8,607 nucleotides of DNA, from assembly GCA_028713595.1 (NCBI GenBank), contig JAQTNZ010000073.1, positions 1 through 8,607 on the forward strand. Direction: 5' to 3'. This document shows, one piece after another, positions 1-7,531 of the stretch (positions are counted from its first letter, which is position 1; every line of letters starts with the position of its first letter). The notes beneath the pieces are model-generated. The model was given only the letters and a program-made list of their open reading frames with translations. It did not search any database and was not told where the DNA came from. The DNA comes from Methylovulum sp. (GTDB lineage: Bacteria > Pseudomonadota > Gammaproteobacteria > Methylococcales > Methylomonadaceae). A program made the translations under genes and the position numbers.

Positions 1-166
1 TTTGGGGTAGAAGAAAAGTATGTTGCGGGGCAAGCTTTTGTGGTTGTCCCCTTCGGATTCGCTCAGGGGACGGAGGAGTATCCCGTTATCAAAGTCCGGG
101 CGGTCGTAGGTATGACACTGTCATTATGATGAATAAAGATAGGTTTTCTAGAAATGTCCGGTTTTA
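1..166. other. Downstream tail of the operon, no convincing gene
   Basis: This stretch follows the stop codon of the RND permease gene. I see no canonical intrinsic terminator: there is no GC-rich hairpin followed by a T-run on the minus strand just after position 167. It contains two hairpin-forming repeats (27-71, listed separately), a perfect 13-bp palindrome ATGACA-C-TGTCAT at 112-124 and a small palindrome TTTCTAGAAA at 145-154. A plus-strand frame is open from base 1 to a TGA at 127-129, but it runs straight through the repeats and has no visible start, so it is not called as a gene. It could be the last part of a gene lying to the left. Confidence 0.5.
27..71. repeat. Two adjacent REP-like hairpins
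   Basis: The first arm pair is GGGGCAA (27-33) with TTGTCCC (44-50). It pairs fully in plus-strand RNA if one G-U pair is allowed. The second is GTCCCCT (46-52) with AGGGGAC (65-71), a perfect 7-bp stem around a 12-nt loop. The stems overlap by a few bases, so they are alternatives. Both resemble the short dispersed palindromes common in intergenic DNA of environmental proteobacteria (patterns of the type CCCCTTCG...CTCAGGGG). That resemblance is from memory. Copy number in the host genome is not visible here. Confidence 0.45.
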
Positions 167-3100
167 TTAGGCCATTTCAATTATTTCTTTCGGCATATTC
201 CGCTTAATCAAAAAGTACACTACTGGAATTACTACTAGCGAAAATAAAGTTGACGCGATGATGCCGAAGATGAAGCTCCAAGCCAAACCGGAAAAAATCG
301 GGTCAAGGACAATCATCATCGAACCTAACACAGCTGAGGCGGCGGTCAGGAATATCGGGTTCAGACGGGTGGCACCCGCTTCGACTATCGCATCCGCCAG
401 CGTGATGGTTGGGTTGCTGCGGTAAATGTTCTCGATAAAGTCGATCAATATTATCGAATTGCGCACCACGATACCCGCCAAGGCGATCATGCCGATCATT
501 GCCGTGGCGGTGAAATAAATTGGGGTCGCGTAAGCGCCCACGGGTTCGGAAAACAAGTTGATAAACCAGAAGCCGGGCATGATGCCGATGACGGTCAACG
601 GGATGGCGATCATCATAATCAGCGGCACACCCAGCGATTCGGTTTGCCCGACCAGCAACACATAAATCATCACCATCGCCGCCGCAAATGCCAGACCCAA
701 ATCGCGGAATACATCAACGGTGATTTTCCATTCGCCCTCTCCTGCCACTTCTGCTTGATAGCCATTCGGCAAAGGCCGTTGATTGAAAACTGTAAATAAA
801 TCCAAGATGGCTTCCACGGGGCTACGACCCGCCATTTCTCCGGTGACGTAGGCGACACGGCGCACGTTTTTATGGTATATCGCTTGGTCATTGTTTTCAT
901 GGGCAAATTGACCGATTTCACTGAGCCTCACCAGTTGTCCCGTAGATGTTTGTACCGATAAGGCCAACAAGTCCGCTGCAAAAGAACGGGCGGCTCTGGG
1001 CAGTTGCAGTTGTATCACCAATGGTTGACGCTCTTCGGCGATATGCAATAAGCCAACCTCGCCACCCGCTATGGCTAGTTGCAGGGTATGGGCGACTTGC
1101 GCGCTGTTGACACCCAGCAATGCGGCTTTGTCATGGTCAATTAAAAAATGCAGTTTGCTTTGTTCAGCCTCGGTGCTGTCATCGACATCGACAACGCCTA
1201 CTGTTTTTTCCATATCACTGCGTACCCGCTGGGCAACGTGAAGAATATCTTGGTAACTGGCTTCCGGCGGGCCGTAAATTTCCGCCACGAGCGTGGACAA
1301 TACCGGCGGACCCGGCGGCATTTCGACAATTTTTATATTGGCTCCGTACTGTTTTCCGATACGTTCTATTTGCGGCCTGATGCGTAAAGCAATAGCATGC
1401 GAGGCTTGCTCGCGGTGGCTCTTGTCTGCCAGCACGATACGGATATCGCCAAGGTTCGCACCATGCCGCAAATAATAATGCCGTACCATGCCATTAAAAT
1501 CCATCGGAGAGGCTAAGCCGACATAGCTTTGATAACTACTGACTTCGTTGACGGTGGCCAGATAATGGCCTAAGGCCGCCGCGACTTCATCGGTGGCTTC
1601 AAGTGAAGAGCCTTTAGGCATGTCGATGACGAGCTGCAATTCATTTTTGTTATCGAACGGCAGCAATTTCAAAGGCACAACCCGTGTCACCGCCATCATG
1701 GCCGATGCGGCAAAGGCGACCGACACCGCTAGCAGGAACAACCACGCCTTGGCTTTACTGGCCAATAACGGCGCGAGTATCGCCTGATAGGCTTTAAAGC
1801 TACGGCTGGCTTTTAACTCGAACGGGATGCCGTGATCTTTGCCATAATCTCCTTTTAGCAGTTTGAAACTGACCCAAGGCGTGACCGTGAAAGCAATCAC
1901 CAGTGACATTAACATGGCAATCGGCACGTTAAAGGCCATCGGTGCCATATACGGCCCCATCATGCCAGTGATGAAAAACATCGGCACGAAAGACATGATG
2001 ACGGCAAATGTCGCCAGGATGGTCGGTGGCCGGATTTCGTTGACGGCGCTGAGCAAGGCTTGCAGTGGCGGTTCCTTGCGCATCTTATAATGGCGATGGA
2101 TATTTTCGACATCGACGATCGGGTCATCGACCAGCAGGCCCAGCGACAGGATCAGCGCGAACAAAGTCACCCGGTTGATGGTGTAACCAAAAATATAATC
2201 GCACAACAAAGTCACGGCAAAGGTCATCGGCACGGCCAGTGACACGATCAGCGATTCTTTGAAGCCTAGCGACAAAGCCAACAGCACGATAATGGTCAAA
2301 ATTGCCAGCGACAAGTGCATGACCAACTCGTTGACTTTATGGTCGGCAGTTGCGCCATAATTGCGTGTCACCGTCAACAGCACATCATCGGGAATCAACG
2401 TGCCTTTCAGCTGTCCGGTCAGCGTCAATACTTGTTCGGCAACGCTAACGGCATTGCTACCGCGCCGTTTCGCTATCGCAATCGTAGTCATCGGGCGTTC
2501 TTCGCCGATGGCTGGCAAGTTGCCAATGGTTTTGCCATTTTCAGTTTGCATCTGGGTCACCGCAGGGCCAAAGCCAATCCGCGTGTAATAATCGGTGTCC
2601 GCCGCACCATCAATGATTTCGGCGACATCACGCAGATACAGTAAGCCGCCATTGGCCGCTTTTAACACGGTCGCACCGACTTGTTCGGCGGTTTGAAAAT
2701 AAGGGCCAGCTTCCAGGACAATTTCTTGGTTTTGTGCTGTCAGTCTGCCGATGTGCAGGTTAACGTTACTTTGCGTCAACGCTTGCTGGACGGCCAATAA
2801 AGTGATATTGCCCGCTTGCAATTTGGCAGGGTCAGGGTAAACGGAAATTTGCCGTGGCGTACCGCCGACCACCCAGCTTTTGCCGACATTGTCCACTTCC
2901 CGCAGCCGCTCGACCATTTCATCGGCGATACGGCGCAATTGTGTGGCTTCCATGTCCGGCTGTTGCGGTGACAGGCTTAACAATAAAATCGGCACATCGT
3001 CAATTTCCACGGGCTTGACCAACCAATTGCTGACTCCGGGCGGAATAATGTCTTGATTCGCCAATAGCTTGTCACGGGTTTTAATCAGGCTGTTTTCCAA

Positions 3101-3433
3101 GTTTTCACCGACAAAATAACGCACGGTGACGACTGCCTCACCTGGGCGCGACAGCGAATATACATATTCTACGCCCTGGATTTGCTTGAGCAGGACTTCC
3201 AAGGGCGTAGTGACTTGTTTTTCGACCTCTTCGGCGGATGCGCCCGGCACTTGCACCAGCACGTCCATCACCGGAACGATGATTTGCGGGTCTTCTTCGC
3301 GTGGGGTCAAGATCAAGGCTGCCGCCCCTGCCAATAGGGAAATTATCAAAAATAGCAATGACAGGTGCGAAGTGGTGAACAGGCGGACGATGGCGACCGT
3401 CAGGCTGTCTTTTTTGGTTTCTACTGGCTTCAT
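167..3433 (-). CDS. RND efflux pump permease (AcrB-like)
   Basis: This is the inner-membrane, proton-driven pump of a tripartite efflux system, 1088 residues against roughly 1020-1060 for typical AcrB-type proteins. It has the two-fold RND layout: TM1 at about 22-42, a large periplasmic loop (43-369), TM2-6 at about 370-520, TM7 at about 562-581, a second periplasmic loop (582-911) and TM8-12 at about 912-1075. TM4 carries LGLLVDDPIVDVEN with the paired proton-relay aspartates D436 and D437. TM10 carries GIVVRNSIILIDFIE, with R991 where AcrB has Lys940. The TM5-TM6 region (480-509) is rich in methionine. The ATG at 3433 overlaps the adaptor stop as ATGA, and an AGGG lies about 10 nt upstream, indicating translational coupling. 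The substrate cannot be read from the sequence. The metal-efflux (CusA) methionine relay is not obvious, so a multidrug/hydrophobe-type or specialised clade is likelier. Confidence 0.95.
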   Translation of the reverse strand: MKPVETKKDSLTVAIVRLFTTSHLSLLFLIISLLAGAAALILTPREEDPQIIVPVMDVLVQVPGASAEEVEKQVTTPLEVLLKQIQGVEYVYSLSRPGEAVVTVRYFVGENLENSLIKTRDKLLANQDIIPPGVSNWLVKPVEIDDVPILLLSLSPQQPDMEATQLRRIADEMVERLREVDNVGKSWVVGGTPRQISVYPDPAKLQAGNITLLAVQQALTQSNVNLHIGRLTAQNQEIVLEAGPYFQTAEQVGATVLKAANGGLLYLRDVAEIIDGAADTDYYTRIGFGPAVTQMQTENGKTIGNLPAIGEERPMTTIAIAKRRGSNAVSVAEQVLTLTGQLKGTLIPDDVLLTVTRNYGATADHKVNELVMHLSLAILTIIVLLALSLGFKESLIVSLAVPMTFAVTLLCDYIFGYTINRVTLFALILSLGLLVDDPIVDVENIHRHYKMRKEPPLQALLSAVNEIRPPTILATFAVIMSFVPMFFITGMMGPYMAPMAFNVPIAMLMSLVIAFTVTPWVSFKLLKGDYGKDHGIPFELKASRSFKAYQAILAPLLASKAKAWLFLLAVSVAFAASAMMAVTRVVPLKLLPFDNKNELQLVIDMPKGSSLEATDEVAAALGHYLATVNEVSSYQSYVGLASPMDFNGMVRHYYLRHGANLGDIRIVLADKSHREQASHAIALRIRPQIERIGKQYGANIKIVEMPPGPPVLSTLVAEIYGPPEASYQDILHVAQRVRSDMEKTVGVVDVDDSTEAEQSKLHFLIDHDKAALLGVNSAQVAHTLQLAIAGGEVGLLHIAEERQPLVIQLQLPRAARSFAADLLALSVQTSTGQLVRLSEIGQFAHENNDQAIYHKNVRRVAYVTGEMAGRSPVEAILDLFTVFNQRPLPNGYQAEVAGEGEWKITVDVFRDLGLAFAAAMVMIYVLLVGQTESLGVPLIMMIAIPLTVIGIMPGFWFINLFSEPVGAYATPIYFTATAMIGMIALAGIVVRNSIILIDFIENIYRSNPTITLADAIVEAGATRLNPIFLTAASAVLGSMMIVLDPIFSGLAWSFIFGIIASTLFSLVVIPVVYFLIKRNMPKEIIEMA

Positions 3434-4539
3434 GGCAATAACCCTGCGTTCAGCAAAATAGTTTCGCCTTCATGAAGGCCGGACAACACTTCGACTTGTT
3501 TGCCATAGGTTTTGCCGGTGCGGATATGGCGGATGTACAGTTGTTTGCCATCAACGATTTTGACCGCTTGCAATTGCCCATAATGCACTATCGCGCTCAT
3601 CGGTACCAGTAACGCTTGTGTTTCTGCCAGACCTTGGGCTTGGCAAGCCAGCTCCAGCCAGCCGAACTGACCATGTTGCAAGCCTTGGGTTTTGGGCAAA
3701 CTGATTTTGATGGCTTGACTGCGGGTTTGCGGGTCGGTTTCCGGGGCGATTTCGTCCACTTTTCCGGTTAGGGTCTGCTGTAGCGCATCTATGCGCATCT
3801 TAACCGCCATGCCCAATGTGATCTGCTCGGCGCAATAGCTGGTGATCGCCACTTCCAAGCGTAAATCGTCAGGTTTCAGCAAGGTCACTATCGCTTGATT
3901 AGGCAAACCCATATCCCCAGGTTCTTGTAAGCGTTCGCCAATAATGCCGTCAAATGGCGCGTATAAAACGTTTTCCCCTAACATGATTTGGCTTTGTTGG
4001 GCGGTGCTGGCGGCTTGGCTTGCCATCTCCCGTGCCGCCCTGGCTTGTGCCAGTACCGCATCATAGTTTTGCCGCGTCGCCGCTTGTTTGGCATATAAAT
4101 CGCTGATGCGTTTTGCTTCCGTTTCGGCTTGGGCGGCTTGGGCTTGCGCGGCGGCTTGCGCGGCATGGGCGGCGTTGCTGGCGGCGCGGAGGTCGCGGTC
4201 ATCCAGTGTCGCCAAGACCGTGCCTTTTTTCACCCGCTCGCCCGGATGTACGGGTATGTCCGTGATGCGGGCGTTCAGTTTCGGCGCGATTTTTACCGCT
4301 AGCCGTGAGCGCACCGTGCCTTGCCAAGATAAGGTGTTGGCGGTGGCTTGGCGGGTGACGGCCAGTGTTTGTGCGCCGGCGGGTAGGGCTTGTCCCGTTA
4401 ACGCGGTGTTGCCCGGGGCGATTTTATCGCCTCCCCCCAGAAAGCCTAGCGCGACCAAGATAACCAGCAATAATCCGGTGATCGCGGTGGCGGGGATTAA
4501 CCATTTAGGTAGGGTGGAGGCTGTAGTCCGGTCAGTCAT
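3430..4539 (-). CDS. RND periplasmic adaptor (HlyD/AcrA family)
   Basis: This is the membrane-fusion subunit that links the RND permease to the outer-membrane channel. The protein has 369 residues. A single N-terminal membrane anchor (about 12-34) is followed by a lipoyl half-motif, HPGERVKKGTVLATLDDRDL (98-117). Next comes an Ala/Gln-rich coiled-coil hairpin (about 118-186), then the second lipoyl half, LYAPFDGIIGERLQEPGDMG (192-211). A beta-barrel (about 212-300) and a membrane-proximal domain ending in GLHEGETILLNAGLLP follow. I chose the ATG at 4539: it has AGGA 9 nt upstream, lies 19 bp after the tolC-like stop, and directly precedes a sensible anchor. An in-frame ATG at 4611 would add 24 residues with no membrane or domain character and overlap the upstream gene. 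Two cysteines (C236, C299) sit in the barrel region. There is no lipobox, so anchoring is by the TM helix. Confidence 0.93.
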   Translation of the reverse strand: MTDRTTASTLPKWLIPATAITGLLLVILVALGFLGGGDKIAPGNTALTGQALPAGAQTLAVTRQATANTLSWQGTVRSRLAVKIAPKLNARITDIPVHPGERVKKGTVLATLDDRDLRAASNAAHAAQAAAQAQAAQAETEAKRISDLYAKQAATRQNYDAVLAQARAAREMASQAASTAQQSQIMLGENVLYAPFDGIIGERLQEPGDMGLPNQAIVTLLKPDDLRLEVAITSYCAEQITLGMAVKMRIDALQQTLTGKVDEIAPETDPQTRSQAIKISLPKTQGLQHGQFGWLELACQAQGLAETQALLVPMSAIVHYGQLQAVKIVDGKQLYIRHIRTGKTYGKQVEVLSGLHEGETILLNAGLLP

Positions 4540-4558
4540 GGGAACGTGTCCTGTTTTG

Positions 4559-5887
4559 TTATTGCCAAAAACCAGTGGCCTGTTTAAGTTCCGCTTCTGC
4601 ACGCAACGCATCGAACCGTGCGGAGATTTGTCGGGTGTGGGCTTTATCGCGGGCGACTTCCGCTTCTATATAGCGGGTCACTGTCACCACCCCCGCTTGA
4701 CGCTGTTCATTGACCAGGCGCAGGGCTTCTTCAGCATTTTCTACGGATATAGCCGCAACATCAGCGCGGTTTAAGGCTTCTTGTAATTTTAATTGTGCAG
4801 ATTTCAGCTCGTTTTCGATTTGCAAACGGGTTTGTCTGGCCGCTTCTTGGGCCGCATCCAGTTCATGCCCGGCTTTCTTGACTTTTTCGCGGGTGGCAAA
4901 ACCGTTAAACACATCCACTTCCACTTGCAGACCCACGCTGACATTGTCACTGTTAGTGTTGTATTCCAGGTTTTTGCTATTGGAACCGTAGCTGACCACA
5001 GCATCGGCCCGGGGCAAATACGCGCCTTTGGCCGCTGCCAATTGTTGTTCGGCAATGGCGATACGTTTTTGGGCTGCCTGTAGTTCTGGGTGTTGTGTCA
5101 AGGCTTGCGTTAACAAGCTAGGAAACGCCGCCGGATTTTTCGGCAACGCCTGAGCCAAGGTTTCCTTAATGGGCAAGGGGTCATCGACGGACATACCCAG
5201 TAAGGTCTTCAATATCGTGTTTGCCATGTCGATGGCATTGGCGGTTTGGATTTCGGCTTCCTTCGCTTCGGCCACTTGCACTTGCAACGACAATACATCG
5301 GATTTCAACACAGTTCCCGCCTGATAACGGGTTTGCGATTGTGCCAACTCGCTTTGCACCGCAGCCACCGAACGCTGGCTGATAGTATGCGCATCGGTGG
5401 CTGCCAATTGTCCGTAATAGGCGGCGGTGATATGGTTCACTAAACGGTTACGCACCGCCGATTTGTCCAGCTCGGAGGTTTCCACCCCCAATTGGGCGGC
5501 TTGGGCTTGATGATAATCCTGTCCACCACGATACAAGGAATAACTGGCGGTGATTTGTGGGCGATAATTGTCGACACCACCCGGATGGTTAAAATCCATG
5601 TTGCCAAAATCCAGCCGCCGCTGGGCGATTATCATCGCAAACGCCTCCGCCGGATTGTTGCTGTACTGGTAAGACAGCCCGACCTTAATTTGCGGGTAAT
5701 AATTCGCCATCGCCAAGCCCAATTGGTTTTGCGCCTGCTCAATTCTGGACTGCATGATGTTCAGTTCAGGATTGTTTGCCAGCGCGTAATCAATCGCTTG
5801 TGGCAACGTCAGCGGTGCGACGGGCGGGCCGGCATAGGCAGTGGCACTAAGTAAGCAACTGATGAGCAATAGTTTTATAGAATTCAT
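4559..5887 (-). CDS. TolC-family outer-membrane efflux protein
   Basis: This is the outer-membrane channel of the tripartite pump, 442 residues from the chosen ATG, within the usual TolC/OEP length. It has a clear Sec signal peptide, MNSIKLLLISCLLSATAYA, cut before G20. Two OEP repeats follow (about 26-210 and 235-440), each starting with the same kind of helix: LPQAIDYALANNPELN and LLTQALTQHPELQAAQ. Long Ala/Gln-rich helices and the C-terminal VTRYIEAEVARDKAHT motif are typical. The start is uncertain. The ATG at 5887 gives the best signal peptide but has no Shine-Dalgarno directly before it. An in-frame TTG at 5905 would add six residues (MRTLYI) and has AAGGA 11 nt upstream, but it lies inside a palindrome (5896-5914). 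The gene ends 19 bp before the adaptor start. Confidence 0.93.
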   Translation of the reverse strand: MNSIKLLLISCLLSATAYAGPPVAPLTLPQAIDYALANNPELNIMQSRIEQAQNQLGLAMANYYPQIKVGLSYQYSNNPAEAFAMIIAQRRLDFGNMDFNHPGGVDNYRPQITASYSLYRGGQDYHQAQAAQLGVETSELDKSAVRNRLVNHITAAYYGQLAATDAHTISQRSVAAVQSELAQSQTRYQAGTVLKSDVLSLQVQVAEAKEAEIQTANAIDMANTILKTLLGMSVDDPLPIKETLAQALPKNPAAFPSLLTQALTQHPELQAAQKRIAIAEQQLAAAKGAYLPRADAVVSYGSNSKNLEYNTNSDNVSVGLQVEVDVFNGFATREKVKKAGHELDAAQEAARQTRLQIENELKSAQLKLQEALNRADVAAISVENAEEALRLVNEQRQAGVVTVTRYIEAEVARDKAHTRQISARFDALRAEAELKQATGFWQ

Positions 5888-5895
5888 AATGTATA

Positions 5896-5954
5896 GGGTA
5901 CGCAAAGCGTACCCATTCCTTACTTGACCTTCAAAAGGTACGCACTGCGTACTT
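5896..5954. repeat. Tandem REP-like palindromes in the SQR-tolC spacer
   Basis: A perfect palindrome GGGTACGC-AAA-GCGTACCC (5896-5914) is followed about 41 bp later by a related copy, GTACGC-ACT-GCGTAC (5938-5952), with flanking bases AAGG...TT. Between them a third small palindrome, ACCTT-CAA-AAGGT (5927-5939), overlaps the second. The shared core GGTACGCA-nn-GCGTACy shows that the outer two are copies of one element. They fill most of the 90 bp between the SQR stop and the ATG of the TolC-like gene. They lack T-runs, so they are not canonical terminators. They might stabilise RNA, attenuate transcription between the sqr half and the pump half, or simply be dispersed REP/MITE-like repeats. 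The palindromes are directly visible; any role is inferred. Confidence 0.75.
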
Positions 5955-5977
5955 ATAAATCGACAGAGATTTCCCGC

Positions 5978-7249
5978 TTACTTTTTCAAGCGCATAATCC
6001 CCATTATTTTCAATGGCAAGCGCTCGTAAAACGGTTCGCTCAAGCCCTTACGCACCTTGCGCATGAAATATTTTTCATAACCGACTTTTGCCCAATGCAC
6101 CCATTTGCCGCGCGAAGCCCATTGCACATTGCGGGGTGGAATTTGTGGCATGGCCAGGAAGGCGATGCCGGAATCGCCAAAATCGGCCAAGCATAGCGCA
6201 TTCCAAGTGCCTTTATGGCTGGGTTCCTTGCCATCCAACTCATCACGGATATTATGCGCCGTGGCAGTGACCATAGATTCGATCATATAGCCTGTTTTGG
6301 GTATGCCTGTAGGCACGGGTGTTGGTTTTGGTGGTGGGATGGCAATGCACACACCAACAGAATAAATGTTTTTATAAGTCGGGTTGCGCTGATGCCCGTC
6401 AACCAGGACAAAACCGCGCGGGTTGGTCAGTTTGTCGATACCGAACAGCGCGTCCACACCTTTAAATGCGGGCAACATCATGCTGTGCTTAAACGGCAGC
6501 TCATGGTGTTTTTTTACTTCGCCGTTGTCATCAACTTCAGTCACATACATCATGCCATCTTCGACTTTATCGACCTTGGCGTTACAAATCCAATCAATGT
6601 GCTTGTTGCGCATTTCGCTTTCCAACATGCCCTTGGTGTCGCCCAAGCCGTCCAAGCCCAAATGCCCGATATACGGCTCGGAAGTGACATAGGTCATTTT
6701 TACCTGGTCGCGGATCTGGCGTTTACGCAAATCGGTTTCGACAATGAACATATATTCATAGGCGGGCCCAAAGCACGATGCGCCTTGCACCGCGCCGACA
6801 ATAATCGGGCCGGGGTCTTGGACAAAGTTTTCCCAATGTTCGCCCGCAGGGCCGGCATGGTCGACATGGCAAACCGATTCGGTATAGCCATGAGGGCCTA
6901 AACCTGGGATTTCCTCAAACGCCAGCTTCGGGCCGGTGGCGATGACCAGATAATCATAAGCCACCAGCCCGCCGTCAGCGAGTTCGACTTGGTTCTGCTC
7001 AGGATGGAAACGGGTGACTTTTTGCTGGATGAAGGTGATTTTTTTCTTTTTGAACACGGGTTCCAGCGGCACCTTAATGTCTTCAGGTTTGCGCCAGTTC
7101 ACGCCTACCCATGGGTTGGACGGTACAAAATGAAATGTAGGCGTATCGGCAATCACTACGACTTCATCTTCTTTGCGTGCCAAGTCTTTCATTTCAAAAG
7201 CCATTGGAATGCCGCCTATACCAGCCCCGACGATGACAATTTTAGCCAT
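5978..7249 (-). CDS. Sulfide:quinone oxidoreductase
   Basis: This is a membrane-associated flavoprotein that oxidises sulfide to polysulfide or sulfane sulfur and reduces quinone. It has 423 residues, normal for the family. The N-terminal FAD-binding Rossmann motif is GAGIGG (8-13), followed by FHFVPSNPWVGVNW (39-52), ATGPKLAFE (104-112) and the active-site runs SVCHVDHA (125-132), ASCFGPAYEY (157-166) and WNALCLADFGD (349-359). Thus C127, C159 and C353 match the three redox cysteines of Acidithiobacillus ferrooxidans SQR (C128, C160, C356). PTGIPKTGYMIESM (313-326) is the conserved C-terminal FAD/quinone region. The end (about 385-423, KYFMRKVRKGLSEPFYERLPLKIMGIMRLKK) is basic and amphipathic, as expected for membrane attachment. 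C222 and C301 are extra. The ATG at 7249 has GAGG about 10 nt upstream. The three cysteines argue against NDH-2. Flavocytochrome c (FccB) is unlikely because there is no signal peptide and no cytochrome partner. Confidence 0.95.
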   Translation of the reverse strand: MAKIVIVGAGIGGIPMAFEMKDLARKEDEVVVIADTPTFHFVPSNPWVGVNWRKPEDIKVPLEPVFKKKKITFIQQKVTRFHPEQNQVELADGGLVAYDYLVIATGPKLAFEEIPGLGPHGYTESVCHVDHAGPAGEHWENFVQDPGPIIVGAVQGASCFGPAYEYMFIVETDLRKRQIRDQVKMTYVTSEPYIGHLGLDGLGDTKGMLESEMRNKHIDWICNAKVDKVEDGMMYVTEVDDNGEVKKHHELPFKHSMMLPAFKGVDALFGIDKLTNPRGFVLVDGHQRNPTYKNIYSVGVCIAIPPPKPTPVPTGIPKTGYMIESMVTATAHNIRDELDGKEPSHKGTWNALCLADFGDSGIAFLAMPQIPPRNVQWASRGKWVHWAKVGYEKYFMRKVRKGLSEPFYERLPLKIMGIMRLKK

Positions 7250-7286
7250 GATGCTATCCTCTATCTTATATTATTGTTGTTGCCTG

Positions 7287-7499
7287 CTATTGGCAGGATG
7301 GTTTTATGCCCAGTTTTTTTAAAAACAGCTCTAGCGGACAGAATTGGGTGAAACCGCTTTGTAGCAAATTGAAACCGACGAAGGCCGTAAACCATAGCCA
7401 ATGGCTAGTGTGAAACAGCGGGCTACCTTCTACGCCTAGGCTTAACGACAGCAGGATAAAAAAACCTGCTACGATTCTGACGATACGCTCAGTGGTCAT
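7287..7499 (-). CDS. DUF2892 (YgaP-like) small inner-membrane protein
   Basis: This 70-residue membrane protein has two hydrophobic segments (about 8-23 and 33-51) and the end pattern FNLLQSGFTQFCPLELFLKKLGI, with the CP pair at 54-55 that marks the DUF2892/YgaP transmembrane family. In E. coli YgaP the same kind of domain is the membrane part of a rhodanese (sulfurtransferase). Here it stands alone, with C54 near the membrane and C69 at the tail. The start is well supported: AAGGAG lies 8 nt before the ATG. It sits 32 bp after the His-rich protein gene and 37 bp before SQR, so it is probably co-translated with them. A role in sulfane-sulfur handling next to SQR is plausible but inferred. A small hairpin CCTGC-TATTG-GCAGG (7283-7297) overlaps its stop. 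Confidence 0.88.
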   Translation of the reverse strand: MTTERIVRIVAGFFILLSLSLGVEGSPLFHTSHWLWFTAFVGFNLLQSGFTQFCPLELFLKKLGIKPSCQ

Positions 7500-7531
7500 G
7501 ATGTTGGCTCCTTGTTATTATGATCGGATAG

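Noticed and set aside
118..124. CTGTCAT as a Pho-box half-site
   Set aside because: The second half-site at the required 11-bp period is absent; the bases are better explained as one arm of the ATGACA-C-TGTCAT palindrome.
1..129. Plus-strand frame open from the window edge to a TGA at 127-129
   Set aside because: It runs through two hairpin repeats, its start is not visible and its sequence suggests no family. It might be a gene end, but nothing supports that.
4540..4611. Upstream ATG giving a 393-residue form of the adaptor
   Set aside because: The added 24 residues have no anchor or domain character and overlap the end of the TolC-like gene, while the ATG at 4539 has a good AGGA site and correct membrane-anchor placement.
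4088..4774. Plus-strand open frame of 228 codons
   Set aside because: It lies antisense to the adaptor and TolC-like genes, has low-complexity Ala/Ser-rich composition and no recognisable domain, whereas the minus-strand frames are clear family members.
6215..6901. Plus-strand open frame of 228 codons inside the SQR gene
   Set aside because: It is the complement of a highly conserved SQR region; its own product shows no family features.
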